Shown here: piece after piece, positions 1 through 8,118 of the stretch | Position numbering within the stretch: position 1 is the first letter of the stretch | Layout of the letters: each line of letters starts with the position of its first letter | From: Exiguobacterium aurantiacum DSM 6208 | Lineage (GTDB): Bacteria; Bacillota; Bacilli; Exiguobacteriales; Exiguobacteriaceae | Assembly (NCBI RefSeq): GCF_000702585.1 | Contig: NZ_JNIQ01000001.1 | Span: 1,803,001 to 1,867,000 of the forward strand | Reading direction: 5' to 3' | Length of the DNA stretch: 64,000 nucleotides | Translations under genes and position numbers: made by a program | Notes under the pieces: generated by a model | Seen by the model: only the letters and a program-made list of their open reading frames with translations | Told to the model about the DNA's origin: nothing | Database searches by the model: none

Positions 1-159
1 TACGTTCAACGCTTTCTGTTGGATCTGATCCAAGTTTTTACCTTCTCCGACGTTCAAGCAACAGGCGATGACATCATAACCTTGTTCTGTTAACCATTTG
101 ATAGCGACCGATGTATCCAAACCACCAGAGTATGCGAGTACGAGTTTTTGTTTCATCAT
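1..159 (-). CDS. argG: Argininosuccinate synthase, N-terminal part (cut by window edge)
   Basis: Only the first 53 codons are in the window. The protein begins [20 protein letters not shown], the ATP-binding PP-loop (SGGLDTS) that opens argininosuccinate synthases, followed by the family-typical ACCLNVGEG stretch. The enzyme condenses citrulline and aspartate with ATP in the cytoplasmic arginine pathway. Two ATG codons are adjacent (159 and 156) and either could be used. Two ARG-box-like sequences lie directly upstream, fitting control by an ArgR/AhrC repressor. The rest of the gene, and probably argH, lie beyond the left edge. The identity rests on a very conserved N-terminus. Confidence 0.93.
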   Translation of the reverse strand, partial: MMKQKLVLAYSGGLDTSVAIKWLTEQGYDVIACCLNVGEGKNLDQIQQKALNV

Positions 160-170
160 CTATACACCCC

Positions 171-209
171 TTATACATAATTATTCATCTGTATTTATAA
201 ATATACGAA
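171..209 (-). promoter_or_regulatory. Tandem ARG-box-like operators upstream of argG
   Basis: Read on the minus strand, ATGAATAATTATGTATAA and TTCGTATATTTATAAATAC resemble the AT-rich palindromic ARG box (TGAATAWWWATTCA) bound by ArgR/AhrC. They sit 12-50 bases before the argG start, the expected place for arginine-responsive repression. Each half-site has mismatches, so this is a candidate only. Confidence 0.45.
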
Positions 210-251
210 TTACTTTAACGGATGCTTCCGTGGAAAGCAACCCTTTTCCAC

Positions 252-287
252 AAAAAAAAGAATCACTTTGAAAAGTGACTCTTTTTT
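252..287. terminator. Intrinsic terminator, near-symmetric
   Basis: AATCACTTT-GA-AAAGTGACT forms the stem and is flanked by an A-run on one side and a T-run on the other, so it can act on both strands. It lies at the stop codon of the CapA-like gene, which runs leftward. Confidence 0.75.
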
Positions 288-1435
288 CATTGCATGATTT
301 CGAGCTCTGGCATCCATTGCGTCATATGGTCTCGTGTCGGGTTGAACAACTCAGGCTTCGCGTTCTCGAGCGGGACGACTTCGAAATAACCTGCATTTGC
401 GCGGCGAGTGAACGTCGGATAAAACACGGGATTGGCAAGTTCGAACGTCGTCTCGTCCCCGAGCGTCGTTTTGACGACGTCGATGCCGACGATGCCTCCT
501 GTGTTCCGCTCATCGCCTTGTTGTCCCGATAGGAAGTTACCGAGTGAGTAGGAGACGAACGTGCGGTTGCCGTTCGCCCCGTCCACCCAGGCGACCGGTT
601 GCAAGACGTGCGGGTGATGTCCGATGACGATGTCGACACCGAGATCGGCCAAGTCTTGGACGAGTGCTTCTTGAGATGCGTTCGGGAGCGGTTCGTATTC
701 GTTACCGAAATGGAGTGAGACGACGGTCATGTCGGCCGCATTCTCGGCTTTTTCGACGTCCGAGCGAATCAAGTCCATATCGATGTAATTGACGTGGTAC
801 GGTTGTTTCGGGACGACGCCGTTCGTCCCGTACGTATAGGCGAGGAAAGAGAACGAGATATCATTCTCCGTCAGCGTCCGTATGTTCGCTTTGTCTTCTT
901 CTGAGATGAATGACCCAGTATAAGGCATCCCGATCGCGCTCCAATGGTTGATCGAGTTCTCAATCGCTTTGACGCCGCGGTCGAGTGTATGGTTGTTCGC
1001 CGTCGTCACGAGGTCGATGCCGGCCTCTTTCAACGCGTCCCCGACCTCGAACGGACTGTTGAACGCCGGATAGCTCGACAGGCCGATCTCACTGCCGCCG
1101 ATCATGCTCTCTTGGTTGGCGATGGCGATGTCAGCCCCTTGCAAAATCGGGGCCACTTCCCGGAAGCCAGGATTGAAGTCGAAACCGTCCCCGGTCTTGG
1201 CGGCGTTATACACCGTATCGTGTAACAAGATATCACCGATCGCGTACAACGAGGCGGTCGTGACGACGGGCTCTGGTTCGGCTGGGGCTTCTGGCTCAGG
1301 CGGTTCCTCGGTCTCGACCGGTGGGGTCTCCGGCTGTTCGACGACGGTTTGTTCGACCTCGGCTGTCGCACATCCGGTTAAGAGGAACAAAGACAACGGC
1401 AATGCGAACGTTAAATAAGCGGGGAATCGTTTCAA
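287..1435 (-). CDS. CapA-family lipoprotein (PGA_cap metallophosphatase fold)
   Basis: About 382 aa. A short basic N-terminus, a hydrophobic stretch and the lipobox LLTGC predict a lipoprotein anchored outside the membrane. A Pro/Glu-rich linker follows (about residues 25-60), then a CapA/PgsA-type domain: AIGDILLHD, ANQESMIGG, TTANNHTLDRG, SLHFGNEYE and IGHHPHVLQP, the metal-binding pattern of the calcineurin-like CapA family. CapA proteins act in poly-gamma-glutamate capsule synthesis or export, but single-gene homologues without capBCE, as here, have unproven roles. I chose TTG at 1435: the AAAGGA site touches the upstream GTG (1447) but is 13 bases from this TTG. The next gene is separate and has its own terminator. 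Confidence 0.85.
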   Translation of the reverse strand: MKRFPAYLTFALPLSLFLLTGCATAEVEQTVVEQPETPPVETEEPPEPEAPAEPEPVVTTASLYAIGDILLHDTVYNAAKTGDGFDFNPGFREVAPILQGADIAIANQESMIGGSEIGLSSYPAFNSPFEVGDALKEAGIDLVTTANNHTLDRGVKAIENSINHWSAIGMPYTGSFISEEDKANIRTLTENDISFSFLAYTYGTNGVVPKQPYHVNYIDMDLIRSDVEKAENAADMTVVSLHFGNEYEPLPNASQEALVQDLADLGVDIVIGHHPHVLQPVAWVDGANGNRTFVSYSLGNFLSGQQGDERNTGGIVGIDVVKTTLGDETTFELANPVFYPTFTRRANAGYFEVVPLENAKPELFNPTRDHMTQWMPELEIMQ

Positions 1436-1530
1436 GTGACAAGTCACGTCCTTTCAGAATGATCAGAGCACACAAAAACAGTTATATGGCATCATTCGAC
1501 GAGATGGGGACGGATTCCTGTTCACGCTAT

Positions 1531-1562
1531 AAAAAAATGTACCAGGCGATTTGCCTGATACA
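1531..1562 (-). terminator. Terminator of the putP-like gene
   Basis: Stem TGTACCAGGC / GCCTGATACA around a short loop. On the minus strand it is followed by a run of seven T, just past the stop of the leftward symporter gene. Confidence 0.8.
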
Positions 1563-1580
1563 TCAAGATAGACGTTTGAC

Positions 1581-3068
1581 TCACACTTGCTCTCGTTTCA
1601 GGATGTGTTCCATTTCCTCGAACTCGGCTGTGATCGTCTCATTCGGCGGCGGCGTCATCAAGCTGACGACGTAAATGGCGAGTGCTGACAAAAAGAACGC
1701 CGGAATCATCTCGTACAGTTCCCCGATCGGCCCGAACCAATCGGCGGCGAAGTTTTTCCAGACGATGACGATGAAAGCCCCGGTCAACATACCCGCGAGC
1801 GCGCCTTGGCGCGTCGTCCGCTTCCAGAACAGGCTGAACAAGATGAGCGGGCCGAACGAAGACCCGAAACCGGCCCATGCGTAACCGACGAGGTTCAAGA
1901 TCGTGTCATCTGCCCCTAAAGCGAGCCAAATCGACACGGCCGAGACGAGGATGACGGTGATGCGGCCGACCATGACGAGTTCACGGTCTCCTGCACCTTT
2001 ACGGAAGAACTTTTGATAGAAGTCTGTCGTCGCAGCACTTGACGACACGAGCAGCTGCGATGAGATCGTCGACATGATGGCGGCGAGGAGTGCCGCTAAC
2101 AGGACCCCGGTGATCAAATCGACGAACAATAAGTCAGATAAATTGATGAAGATGTTTTCAGGGTTGTCGATGTCGAGACCTTGTTGCGTGTAGTAGGCGA
2201 GACCGAACAATCCGGTCGCCATCGCCCCGACGACGGTGAAAAGCATCCAAGAGATTCCGATGCGTCGTGCCTTCTTAATATCCTTCAACTTCTCAATCGC
2301 CATAAAGCGGACGATGATGTGCGGTTGACCGAAGTAGCCGAGACCCCAGGCGAACAAAGAGACGATCCCGATCAAAGATTGGCCCGTCCACGGGTCAAGC
2401 AATGCCGAGTCGATGTCACCAATCGTTCGGAACGCGCTCGAGACACCATCTGTCGCCGTGATGGCGATCGCCGGGACGAAGATGAGCGCGAACAACATGA
2501 TGAGGCCTTGGACGAAGTCGGTCCAACTGACGGCCAAAAATCCGCCGATAAACGTGTAGATGATGATGATCGAAGCCAAGATGAGGACACCTGTGACGAA
2601 CTCGATGCCGAAGACGGCGTTGAACAGGCGGCCACCGGCGACGAACCCGCTCGTCGCGTAAAGTGTGAAGAAGATGAGGGTGACCGCGGCTGAGAACGTC
2701 CGAAGCGTCCCGCGTGAATCTTTGAATCGTTTCTCGAAATAGTCAGGGATCGTGATCGCATCCTCGGACAGGTAAGAATACGTCCGTAGACGCGGTGCGA
2801 CGAGGAGCCAGTTCAAATAGGCGCCGATCGTCAACCCGATGACGATCCACCCGCTCGAGATACCGGTCGCGAACATCGCACCCGGAAGGCCCATCAAGAG
2901 CCATCCGCTCATGTCCGAGGCACCGGCCGACAAGGCGGCGACGCCAGGCCCGAGCCCGCGTCCGCCGAGCATGTAGTCGCCGATGCTGCTCGTTCGGCGA
3001 TAAGCGACGATACCGAGTAGCACCATGAGCGCCATGTAAATCGTGATAGAAATTAAAATACCGTTCAT
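1581..3068 (-). CDS. putP: Sodium/proline symporter, PutP family (paralogue 1)
   Basis: About 495 aa with the many hydrophobic segments of a 13-TM solute:sodium symporter. Family hallmarks include GGRGLGPGVAALSAGASDMS near the N-terminus, WTDFVQG, GLGYFGQPHIIVRFMA and the STISSQLLVSSSA stretch. It imports proline with Na+ as nutrient or osmoprotectant. The start is ATG 3068, preceded by AGGGGGA; an upstream in-frame start lacks a good site. A perfect cre-like sequence and a 16-bp palindrome lie upstream, suggesting carbon catabolite control. A second PutP copy (48820-50301) in this window has the same domain order. Substrate assignment is by family; pantothenate or other substrates cannot be excluded from sequence alone. 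Confidence 0.9.
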   Translation of the reverse strand: MNGILISITIYMALMVLLGIVAYRRTSSIGDYMLGGRGLGPGVAALSAGASDMSGWLLMGLPGAMFATGISSGWIVIGLTIGAYLNWLLVAPRLRTYSYLSEDAITIPDYFEKRFKDSRGTLRTFSAAVTLIFFTLYATSGFVAGGRLFNAVFGIEFVTGVLILASIIIIYTFIGGFLAVSWTDFVQGLIMLFALIFVPAIAITATDGVSSAFRTIGDIDSALLDPWTGQSLIGIVSLFAWGLGYFGQPHIIVRFMAIEKLKDIKKARRIGISWMLFTVVGAMATGLFGLAYYTQQGLDIDNPENIFINLSDLLFVDLITGVLLAALLAAIMSTISSQLLVSSSAATTDFYQKFFRKGAGDRELVMVGRITVILVSAVSIWLALGADDTILNLVGYAWAGFGSSFGPLILFSLFWKRTTRQGALAGMLTGAFIVIVWKNFAADWFGPIGELYEMIPAFFLSALAIYVVSLMTPPPNETITAEFEEMEHILKREQV

Positions 3069-3094
3069 TGTCTTTCCCCCTACCATTCATGAAT

Positions 3095-3143
3095 TGAAAA
3101 CGCTTACAAACTATATATATCATGTCTTGACAAAATTTTGTCA
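3095..3143 (-). promoter_or_regulatory. cre-like site and 16-bp palindrome upstream of putP1
   Basis: TGAAAACGCTTACA (3095-3108) fits the CcpA operator consensus TGWAANCGNTNWCA at every position, on both strands. TGACAAAATTTTGTCA (3128-3143) is a perfect palindrome in the promoter region; its regulator is unknown. An AT-rich TATATATA between them may hold the -10 element. Confidence 0.6.
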
Positions 3144-3197
3144 CAAAAATGAATAGGTTGCACGTCTTACTTTCATGATTGACCAAAAAAATAAAAA

Positions 3198-3755
3198 CTA
3201 CTTGGCCGGGCAGGTGACGAGATGATCGTTGACGAGACCTGTCGCTTGTAGGTGGGCGTAAACGGTCGTCGGGCCGAGAAATTTGAATCCGCGTCGCTTC
3301 AAGTCTTTACTCACCTGTTCTGACAGTTCCGTCACAGCTGGGACGTCATCGAGCGTTGTCCACTTATTCCAGATGACTCGGTCGTCGACGAACGCCCAAA
3401 TGTAGCTGTCGAACGAACCGAATTCAGACTGGATCTCGATGAAGCGGTGGGCGTTGTTGATAGACGCTTCGATTTTACGACGGTTCCGGACGATCCCGGG
3501 ATTGTTCATCAACTGATCGATATCGGTTTCCGTGAACGCGGCCACTCGTGCGACGTCAAAGTCACAATAGGCATGCCGATAGTTCTCGCGTTTACGTAAA
3601 ATCGTCAGCCAGCTCAGCCCGGCTTGTGCGCTCTCGAGCGTCAAACACTCGAAATGTTTTTTGTCGTCATGGACAGGCTTTCCCCATTCCTCATCATGAT
3701 ACCGGACATACAGTGGATCGGTGCCGCACCAAGGGCAGCGGGTCGTTTGTTGCAT
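3198..3755 (-). CDS. tag: DNA-3-methyladenine glycosylase I
   Basis: About 185 aa, the usual Tag length. It opens with RCPWCGTDPLYVRYHDEEWG, the family signature containing two zinc-binding Cys and the base-recognition Glu/Trp region, and retains the AGLSWLTIL segment; HxxxC-type zinc ligands (HLVTC) are at the C-terminus. It removes 3-methyladenine from alkylated DNA in base excision repair in the cytoplasm. ATG 3755 is preferred over ATG 3764 because GAGAGGA is 8 bases before it. It is a single gene, divergent from dedA. Identity is strong. Confidence 0.93.
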   Translation of the reverse strand: MQQTTRCPWCGTDPLYVRYHDEEWGKPVHDDKKHFECLTLESAQAGLSWLTILRKRENYRHAYCDFDVARVAAFTETDIDQLMNNPGIVRNRRKIEASINNAHRFIEIQSEFGSFDSYIWAFVDDRVIWNKWTTLDDVPAVTELSEQVSKDLKRRGFKFLGPTTVYAHLQATGLVNDHLVTCPAK

Positions 3756-3855
3756 CGTCTCCATCCTCTCGTGTTTTGTTCAGTGTAACACGTCGACTCG
3801 GTTTCAGTTATCGGTTCACGGGTATAATATCGAATATGTAATGGAGGTCGATCGT

Positions 3856-4485
3856 ATGCGTGAATGGATGATAGGGATCATCGAGCAGTTCGGATATTTC
3901 GGCATCGCGTTCATGATTTTCATCGAGAACGTGTTCCCGCCGATCCCGTCAGAAGTCGTCCTCTTATTCGGTGGGTTTTTTGCCGTCAAGACGGATTTGA
4001 TCATTTGGCTCGTCATCGTGGCGGCGACGGTCGGTGCGATTGCCGGGGCGATTTTGCTATATGGCATCGGGCTATACCTGGATGTCGAACAGATCGAGAA
4101 GTGGACGAAAAAGTACGGGAAATGGCTGCGGCTTGATATCGAGGATGTCCATAAGGCGGATGCTTGGTTTGACCGGTACGGGGGTTGGATGGTCTTCTTT
4201 GGACGGCTCATGCCTGTCGTCCGGAGCTTGATCTCACTCCCGGCCGGTATGTCGAATATGCCCTTCGCCAAGTTCTTGCTGCTCAGTACGGCCGGGACGC
4301 TCATTTGGAATTCGGTATTAATCTATGTCGGGATCCAGGTCGGAGAGAACTGGGAGTCGATTTTGCGCTATTTAGACGTCTATTCGTATGTCATCTATGC
4401 GCTGTTGGCAATCGGAATCGTCGTCTATCTCGTTTGGCGAAAGCGACGAAAGCAGAATAAATCAAAGCGCGCTTCTTCGTTTTGA
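3856..4485 (+). CDS. DedA-family membrane protein
   Basis: 209 aa, start fixed by GGAGG eight bases upstream of ATG 3856. The N-terminal re-entrant region FIENVFPPIPSEVVLLFGGF and the FGRLMPVVRSLISLPAGMSNM stretch are DedA (SNARE-assoc/VTT) signatures. DedA proteins are polytopic and act in lipid (undecaprenyl-phosphate or aminophospholipid) translocation and membrane-potential homeostasis; which lipid this one moves is not evident. A TATAAT (3823-3828) lies upstream but its -35 is poor. The C-terminus is very basic (KRRKQNKSKR). It converges on arsC with a shared hairpin between them. Confidence 0.88.
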   Translation: MREWMIGIIEQFGYFGIAFMIFIENVFPPIPSEVVLLFGGFFAVKTDLIIWLVIVAATVGAIAGAILLYGIGLYLDVEQIEKWTKKYGKWLRLDIEDVHKADAWFDRYGGWMVFFGRLMPVVRSLISLPAGMSNMPFAKFLLLSTAGTLIWNSVLIYVGIQVGENWESILRYLDVYSYVIYALLAIGIVVYLVWRKRRKQNKSKRASSF

Positions 4486-4492
4486 GCAATAT

Positions 4493-4522
4493 AAAAAACG
4501 GGTCCTCGTTCCAGGGCCCGTT
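4493..4522. terminator. Terminator between dedA and arsC
   Basis: AACGGGTCC / GGGCCCGTT stem. The T-run is on the minus strand (TTTTTTAT), so it mainly ends the leftward arsC operon; dedA reads into the same hairpin. Confidence 0.75.
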
Positions 4523-4932
4523 CAACGTTTAAGTTCCGGATGGTCCGCTAAAATTTGGTCACGTAAACGATACATCTTCGAGACGATGTCATCCCGTGTC
4601 TCGCGAAACGCTTCGATCGGCTGACCAGACGGATCATCGAGTCCCCAGTCCTCGCGATACGTAGTTGGCACGTAAGGACATTCGACCTCGCAGCCCATCG
4701 TGATCAAATAATCGAGCTTTGGCGGGATGGCATCGAGAAGTTTCGGTGACTGCCCGGTCGGATCAAGCCCGATTTCACGAACGGCTTCTAGCGCTAACGG
4801 TTTTACTTCAGGATAGTTCTCTGTTCCAGCCGAGTAGACTTGGGCGATATCACCGAGCAAATCTTTTCCGATCGTCTCGGCCATTTGTGAACGGCATGAG
4901 TTATGAATACAGATGAACGCTACCTCAACCAT
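4522..4932 (-). CDS. arsC: Arsenate reductase, thioredoxin-coupled low-MW phosphatase type
   Basis: 136 aa. The N-terminal P-loop CIHNSCRSQMAE is the CX5R phosphatase loop with the nucleophilic Cys. The pair GCEVECP around residue 80-90 supplies the resolving cysteines of the thioredoxin-linked mechanism. It reduces arsenate to arsenite in the cytoplasm. The ATG at 4932 follows AAGGGG by 8 bases. It lies 17 bases after the CPA2 antiporter gene and is probably co-transcribed with it. There is no arsR or arsB next to it. A role as a protein tyrosine phosphatase is a less likely alternative. Confidence 0.88.
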   Translation of the reverse strand: MVEVAFICIHNSCRSQMAETIGKDLLGDIAQVYSAGTENYPEVKPLALEAVREIGLDPTGQSPKLLDAIPPKLDYLITMGCEVECPYVPTTYREDWGLDDPSGQPIEAFRETRDDIVSKMYRLRDQILADHPELKR

Positions 4933-4949
4933 TGTTACAGCCCCTTCCT

Positions 4950-6128
4950 TCAATCCTGTTTTTTGTTTTTCTCTTCAGGTAACACTTTCTCCAACGTCTG
5001 TTCCGTCTTCTCCGCTAAAATCTCAGAGAAGCGGAACAAGACGATGCCGATGATGGCCGAGACGAAGATGTATAGACCGACGAACAAGTTGATGGCGCCA
5101 TTCGATAACGCCGTGAACAAAATCGAGAACTCACCGCGAGGGGCGAGGGAGAACCCGACCTCGTTCGCCTGGACACGGCTCAACCCGTACATGCGGCCGC
5201 CGACGCGCCCGACGATCCATTTTGACAACACGCCCCAAACGATCAACACGAAGAACAGCGCGTTGATGATGACGCCTTGCTCGAGGTTGATCGAAATCCC
5301 GAACGAGATGAAGAAGATCGGTAAGAACAAGTCGCGAACCGGCACCGTCAACCGCTTGAGCGGGCGGATGTCGTGGATACCGGCGAGCATGATCCCGGCG
5401 ATGAACGCACCTAGTATCTCGGACAGCCCGAATACCATGCCGATACCGGCGAAAAAGAGAATCAAGCCGATAAGCCCAATGCTCGCATCGTCTTGCCGAA
5501 GCAAATGTTTGACGGTGCGGGGATGGCGGGTGACAAACCGTATGCCGACGAATAAAAGGACACCGAACACGAGGAAGCCGACGAACACTTTTCCGATGTC
5601 GCTGAACGCAATCGGGTCGTCCTGAATGATGAATGGCGCGACGGTCAACAGGAGCGGGGAAAATATGTCTTCAAAGATGAGTAGCGCGAGCACGAACTCT
5701 TTAATGTTCTCGTGCTTATCCGGATGTCGATCAAGCAGACGGGCCGAGATTGACGAGCTCGTCGCGTACAACACCGCACCGATCAAGAAAGCTTTTGGCA
5801 AATCGAGGCCGAACGCAAGGGCGATCAACATCGAGACGCCAAAAGCGAGCACGATATCGAGCACTCCTGCTTTCCACACTTGTCTCATGCGTTTTGCGAG
5901 CTCGTTGATCGGGAACTTGAGTCCGAGCAAGAAAAACAGCAAGACGATGCCGATCTCTCCGGCGATCCTGAACACTTCGTTGCCGTCCCAAAAGAAACCG
6001 ACGATGACCCCGATGCCGATGAACGCTAAAATGCTCGGAAAGAACAATCGTTCAATCAATAGGCTGACGATGGAGATGAGGGCAAGTGCCGCGCCGAGAA
6101 AGATGATGATGTTGATGTCGAGGTTCAT
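4950..6128 (-). CDS. Monovalent cation:proton antiporter, CPA2 (KefB/GerN-like)
   Basis: 392 aa with about 11-12 hydrophobic segments. It shows FFLLGLKFPINEL, ATSSSISARLLD, ALLIFEDIFSPLLL (the conserved acidic pair of the ion site in the membrane core) and GAFIAGIMLAG, all typical of the Na+/H+ exchanger (CPA2) domain. No C-terminal RCK/TrkA-N domain is present; the protein ends in a charged tail. A strong AAAGGAGG precedes ATG 6128. It is followed after 17 bases by arsC, so the two form a likely operon, though a functional link between cation exchange and arsenate reduction is not established. Which cation it moves cannot be read from sequence. Confidence 0.85.
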   Translation of the reverse strand: MNLDINIIIFLGAALALISIVSLLIERLFFPSILAFIGIGVIVGFFWDGNEVFRIAGEIGIVLLFFLLGLKFPINELAKRMRQVWKAGVLDIVLAFGVSMLIALAFGLDLPKAFLIGAVLYATSSSISARLLDRHPDKHENIKEFVLALLIFEDIFSPLLLTVAPFIIQDDPIAFSDIGKVFVGFLVFGVLLFVGIRFVTRHPRTVKHLLRQDDASIGLIGLILFFAGIGMVFGLSEILGAFIAGIMLAGIHDIRPLKRLTVPVRDLFLPIFFISFGISINLEQGVIINALFFVLIVWGVLSKWIVGRVGGRMYGLSRVQANEVGFSLAPRGEFSILFTALSNGAINLFVGLYIFVSAIIGIVLFRFSEILAEKTEQTLEKVLPEEKNKKQD

Positions 6129-6165
6129 ATGTCGCCTCCTTTACATACGGATCATCGCGTCCGGC

Positions 6166-6585
6166 TCAGTCTTTCGGCCATTGGTACTCCATCCCGACCG
6201 ATTCAGGACGCGAGTAGTCAAAGCCGAAATGTCGATACAGACCGTCCGCTGGTATATCGGCGATCAGGCTGATGATGGCGGTCTCATCGGCTTCTTGTAA
6301 AATCCAATCCATCAAATGTTCCATGATGAGCTTCCCGAGCCCGAGCCCTTGGCAGTCGGGGTCAACGACAATGTCGACGAGGTGGAACACCATGCCACCG
6401 TCACCGACGACACGTCCCATTCCGACCATCTCATCGTCCCGATACAGACAGACACCGAACAGCGTATGGGAGAGCCCTTTCTCGGTCGCCTCGTCCGACC
6501 GTTTCGGCATCCCGGCTTTGACGCGGAGATGTTGATGCTCTTTTGGCGAAGGTGTTTGAATGCGAACTTCGACTTGATTGACCAT
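6166..6585 (-). CDS. GNAT family N-acetyltransferase
   Basis: 139 aa single-domain GNAT. Motif A reads VDPDCQGLGLGKLIM (Q/RxxGxG/A acetyl-CoA loop), preceded by the beta-strand HLVDIVV and followed by YRHFGFDY, the usual C-terminal strand. The substrate is unknown; related small GNATs acetylate amines or amino acids. GGAAGGGG lies 11 bases upstream of ATG 6585. It is divergent from glpP and stands alone. Confidence 0.82.
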   Translation of the reverse strand: MVNQVEVRIQTPSPKEHQHLRVKAGMPKRSDEATEKGLSHTLFGVCLYRDDEMVGMGRVVGDGGMVFHLVDIVVDPDCQGLGLGKLIMEHLMDWILQEADETAIISLIADIPADGLYRHFGFDYSRPESVGMEYQWPKD

Positions 6586-6646
6586 GAGTTAAATCCCCTT
6601 CCACAGTAGATGAAATTATTTTCCCGATATACTGACTGGATAAACC

Positions 6647-6676
6647 TTGATTTATAAAGGGCAATCTCTACATAAT
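6647..6676 (+). promoter_or_regulatory. Candidate sigma-A promoter of glpP
   Basis: TTGATT followed after 16-18 bases by TACATAAT (TACATA or CATAAT as -10), about 30 bases upstream of the glpP start. Moderate match only. Confidence 0.4.
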
Positions 6677-6706
6677 GAGACCGTATGAAACTGAAGGAGG
6701 GGTCTT

Positions 6707-7267
6707 ATGTTAGACCGACAATCGATTTTACCGGCGATCCGTGACATGCGTGACTTAGAAGTGTTTTTGGCGAGCGATTTTGTCGTCGGTGTGTTGCTTG
6801 AAGTCCACATCGCGAGACTCGATGCCGTCTTTCGATTGTTAACCGAACACGGGAAGAACGTGTTCATCCATTTAGATTTAATTCAAGGGTTGAAGGCGGA
6901 TGAATATGCGACCGAATTCATATGTCAGACGTACCGTCCTTACGGCATCATTTCGACGAAAGGAAGCGTCATCTTAAAAGCGAAACAAAAACAAGTGAAG
7001 ACGGTGCAACGGCTCTTTCTCATCGATTCGAGCTCGCTCGAGAAGAGCTATCGCATGATCGAACGCACCCGACCAGACTATATCGAAGTGCTGCCGGGGC
7101 TCGTCCCGAAATATATTCGCGAAGTGAAGGCGCGTACCGGGATCCCGGTGTTCGCTGGGGGCTTAATATCGACTGCCGGTGAAGTCAAGGCGGCACTCGA
7201 TGCGGGCGCATCTGTCATCACGACGTCGAATCGGACGCTTTGGAACGATCGTCACGTCTCATCGTGA
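6707..7267 (+). CDS. glpP: Glycerol-3-phosphate-responsive antiterminator
   Basis: 186 aa, full GlpP length. It retains VGVLLEVHIARL, FIHLDLIQGL, GIISTKGSVI, DSSSLEKSYRMIERTRPDY and VFAGGLISTAGEVKAALDAGA, which define the GlpP family TIM-barrel. In Bacillus, GlpP with glycerol-3-phosphate binds leader mRNA of glpFK and glpD and prevents termination. ATG 6707 follows GGAGGGG. No glpFK or glpD is in this window, so its targets must be elsewhere. A short-chain dehydrogenase follows after 35 bases and may share its transcript. Confidence 0.92.
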   Translation: MLDRQSILPAIRDMRDLEVFLASDFVVGVLLEVHIARLDAVFRLLTEHGKNVFIHLDLIQGLKADEYATEFICQTYRPYGIISTKGSVILKAKQKQVKTVQRLFLIDSSSLEKSYRMIERTRPDYIEVLPGLVPKYIREVKARTGIPVFAGGLISTAGEVKAALDAGASVITTSNRTLWNDRHVSS

Positions 7268-7302
7268 ACGTTTTGGGTATTAAAGAAGGAGGAGGGATTT
7301 AT

Positions 7303-8007
7303 ATGAAACCAACCATGATTATCACGGGAGTCAGTCAAGGGATTGGATACGCGCTCGCGAAACACTTCGCCGAAACGTATCAAGTCATCGGGCTAGACAT
7401 CGAGAAAGACCCGCAGCTAGAAGGCGTGACATATTTCAACATGGATTTAGGTGATCACGAGTCAATCGTGCAAACGTTCAACATAGTCGCTGAGCGGTTC
7501 GGGGTCGCCCACGTGCTCATCAACAACGGAGGCATCGCCTCTCTCGAAAAACCGATGACGGAGTTGGACGTCGAGACGTTCAAACGGGTCATCGACGTGA
7601 ATCTCGTCGGGACGTTCGCCTGTGCGAAGGCGTTTTTGACGCTGAATGAAGCGGCGGAATACGGTCGGGTCATCAATATCGCTTCGACACGGACACTACA
7701 GAACGAGCCCGATTGGGAAGCTTACGGTGCGTCGAAAGGCGGGATTGTCGCGCTCACGCACTCGATGGCCGTCTCGCTCGCGGACCGTCCAGTCACGGTG
7801 AACGCGATCAGTCCGGGATGGATTCAAACATCCGATGAGCCGTTGCGCGATGTCGACCATCGCCAACATCCGTCTGGACGCGTCGGGGAGCCTACGGATA
7901 TCGTCCGAGCCGTCACATACTTGATCGATCGTGACAACGATTTCGTGAACGGTCATAACTTGATCGTGGACGGGGGCATGACGAAAAAAATGATTTACGA
8001 GTCGTGA
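7303..8007 (+). CDS. Short-chain dehydrogenase/reductase (SDR)
   Basis: 234 aa classical SDR. The N-terminal TGVSQGIG is the NAD(P)-binding TGxxxGxG motif; Asp in GLDIEKD at the end of strand 2 suggests NAD(H). The active site has NNGG (variant of NNAG), Ser in NIAST and YGASK for the catalytic Tyr/Lys; the C-terminus has the usual NAISPGWIQT and DGGMT. Start ATG 7303 follows AAGGAGGAGGG. It sits immediately downstream of glpP, which hints at polyol or glycerol-linked metabolism, but no substrate can be named. Confidence 0.88.
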   Translation: MKPTMIITGVSQGIGYALAKHFAETYQVIGLDIEKDPQLEGVTYFNMDLGDHESIVQTFNIVAERFGVAHVLINNGGIASLEKPMTELDVETFKRVIDVNLVGTFACAKAFLTLNEAAEYGRVINIASTRTLQNEPDWEAYGASKGGIVALTHSMAVSLADRPVTVNAISPGWIQTSDEPLRDVDHRQHPSGRVGEPTDIVRAVTYLIDRDNDFVNGHNLIVDGGMTKKMIYES

Positions 8008-8118
8008 TGACGCAACTAGGACCATTGACTTAACTTTTAAACCATCAACTGAGTGGTTGGACCTACTGCAGGGTAAAGGTAGGAGGGAACGGTTTGAAAT
8101 TGTAAAGGAGGGTCCGTC

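Noticed and set aside
2181-2693. Long antisense frames over putP, ypsC, glnA and other GC-rich genes
   Set aside because: They lack ribosome sites, have shadow-type composition (Arg/Asp/Ser-rich) and lie opposite well-supported genes.
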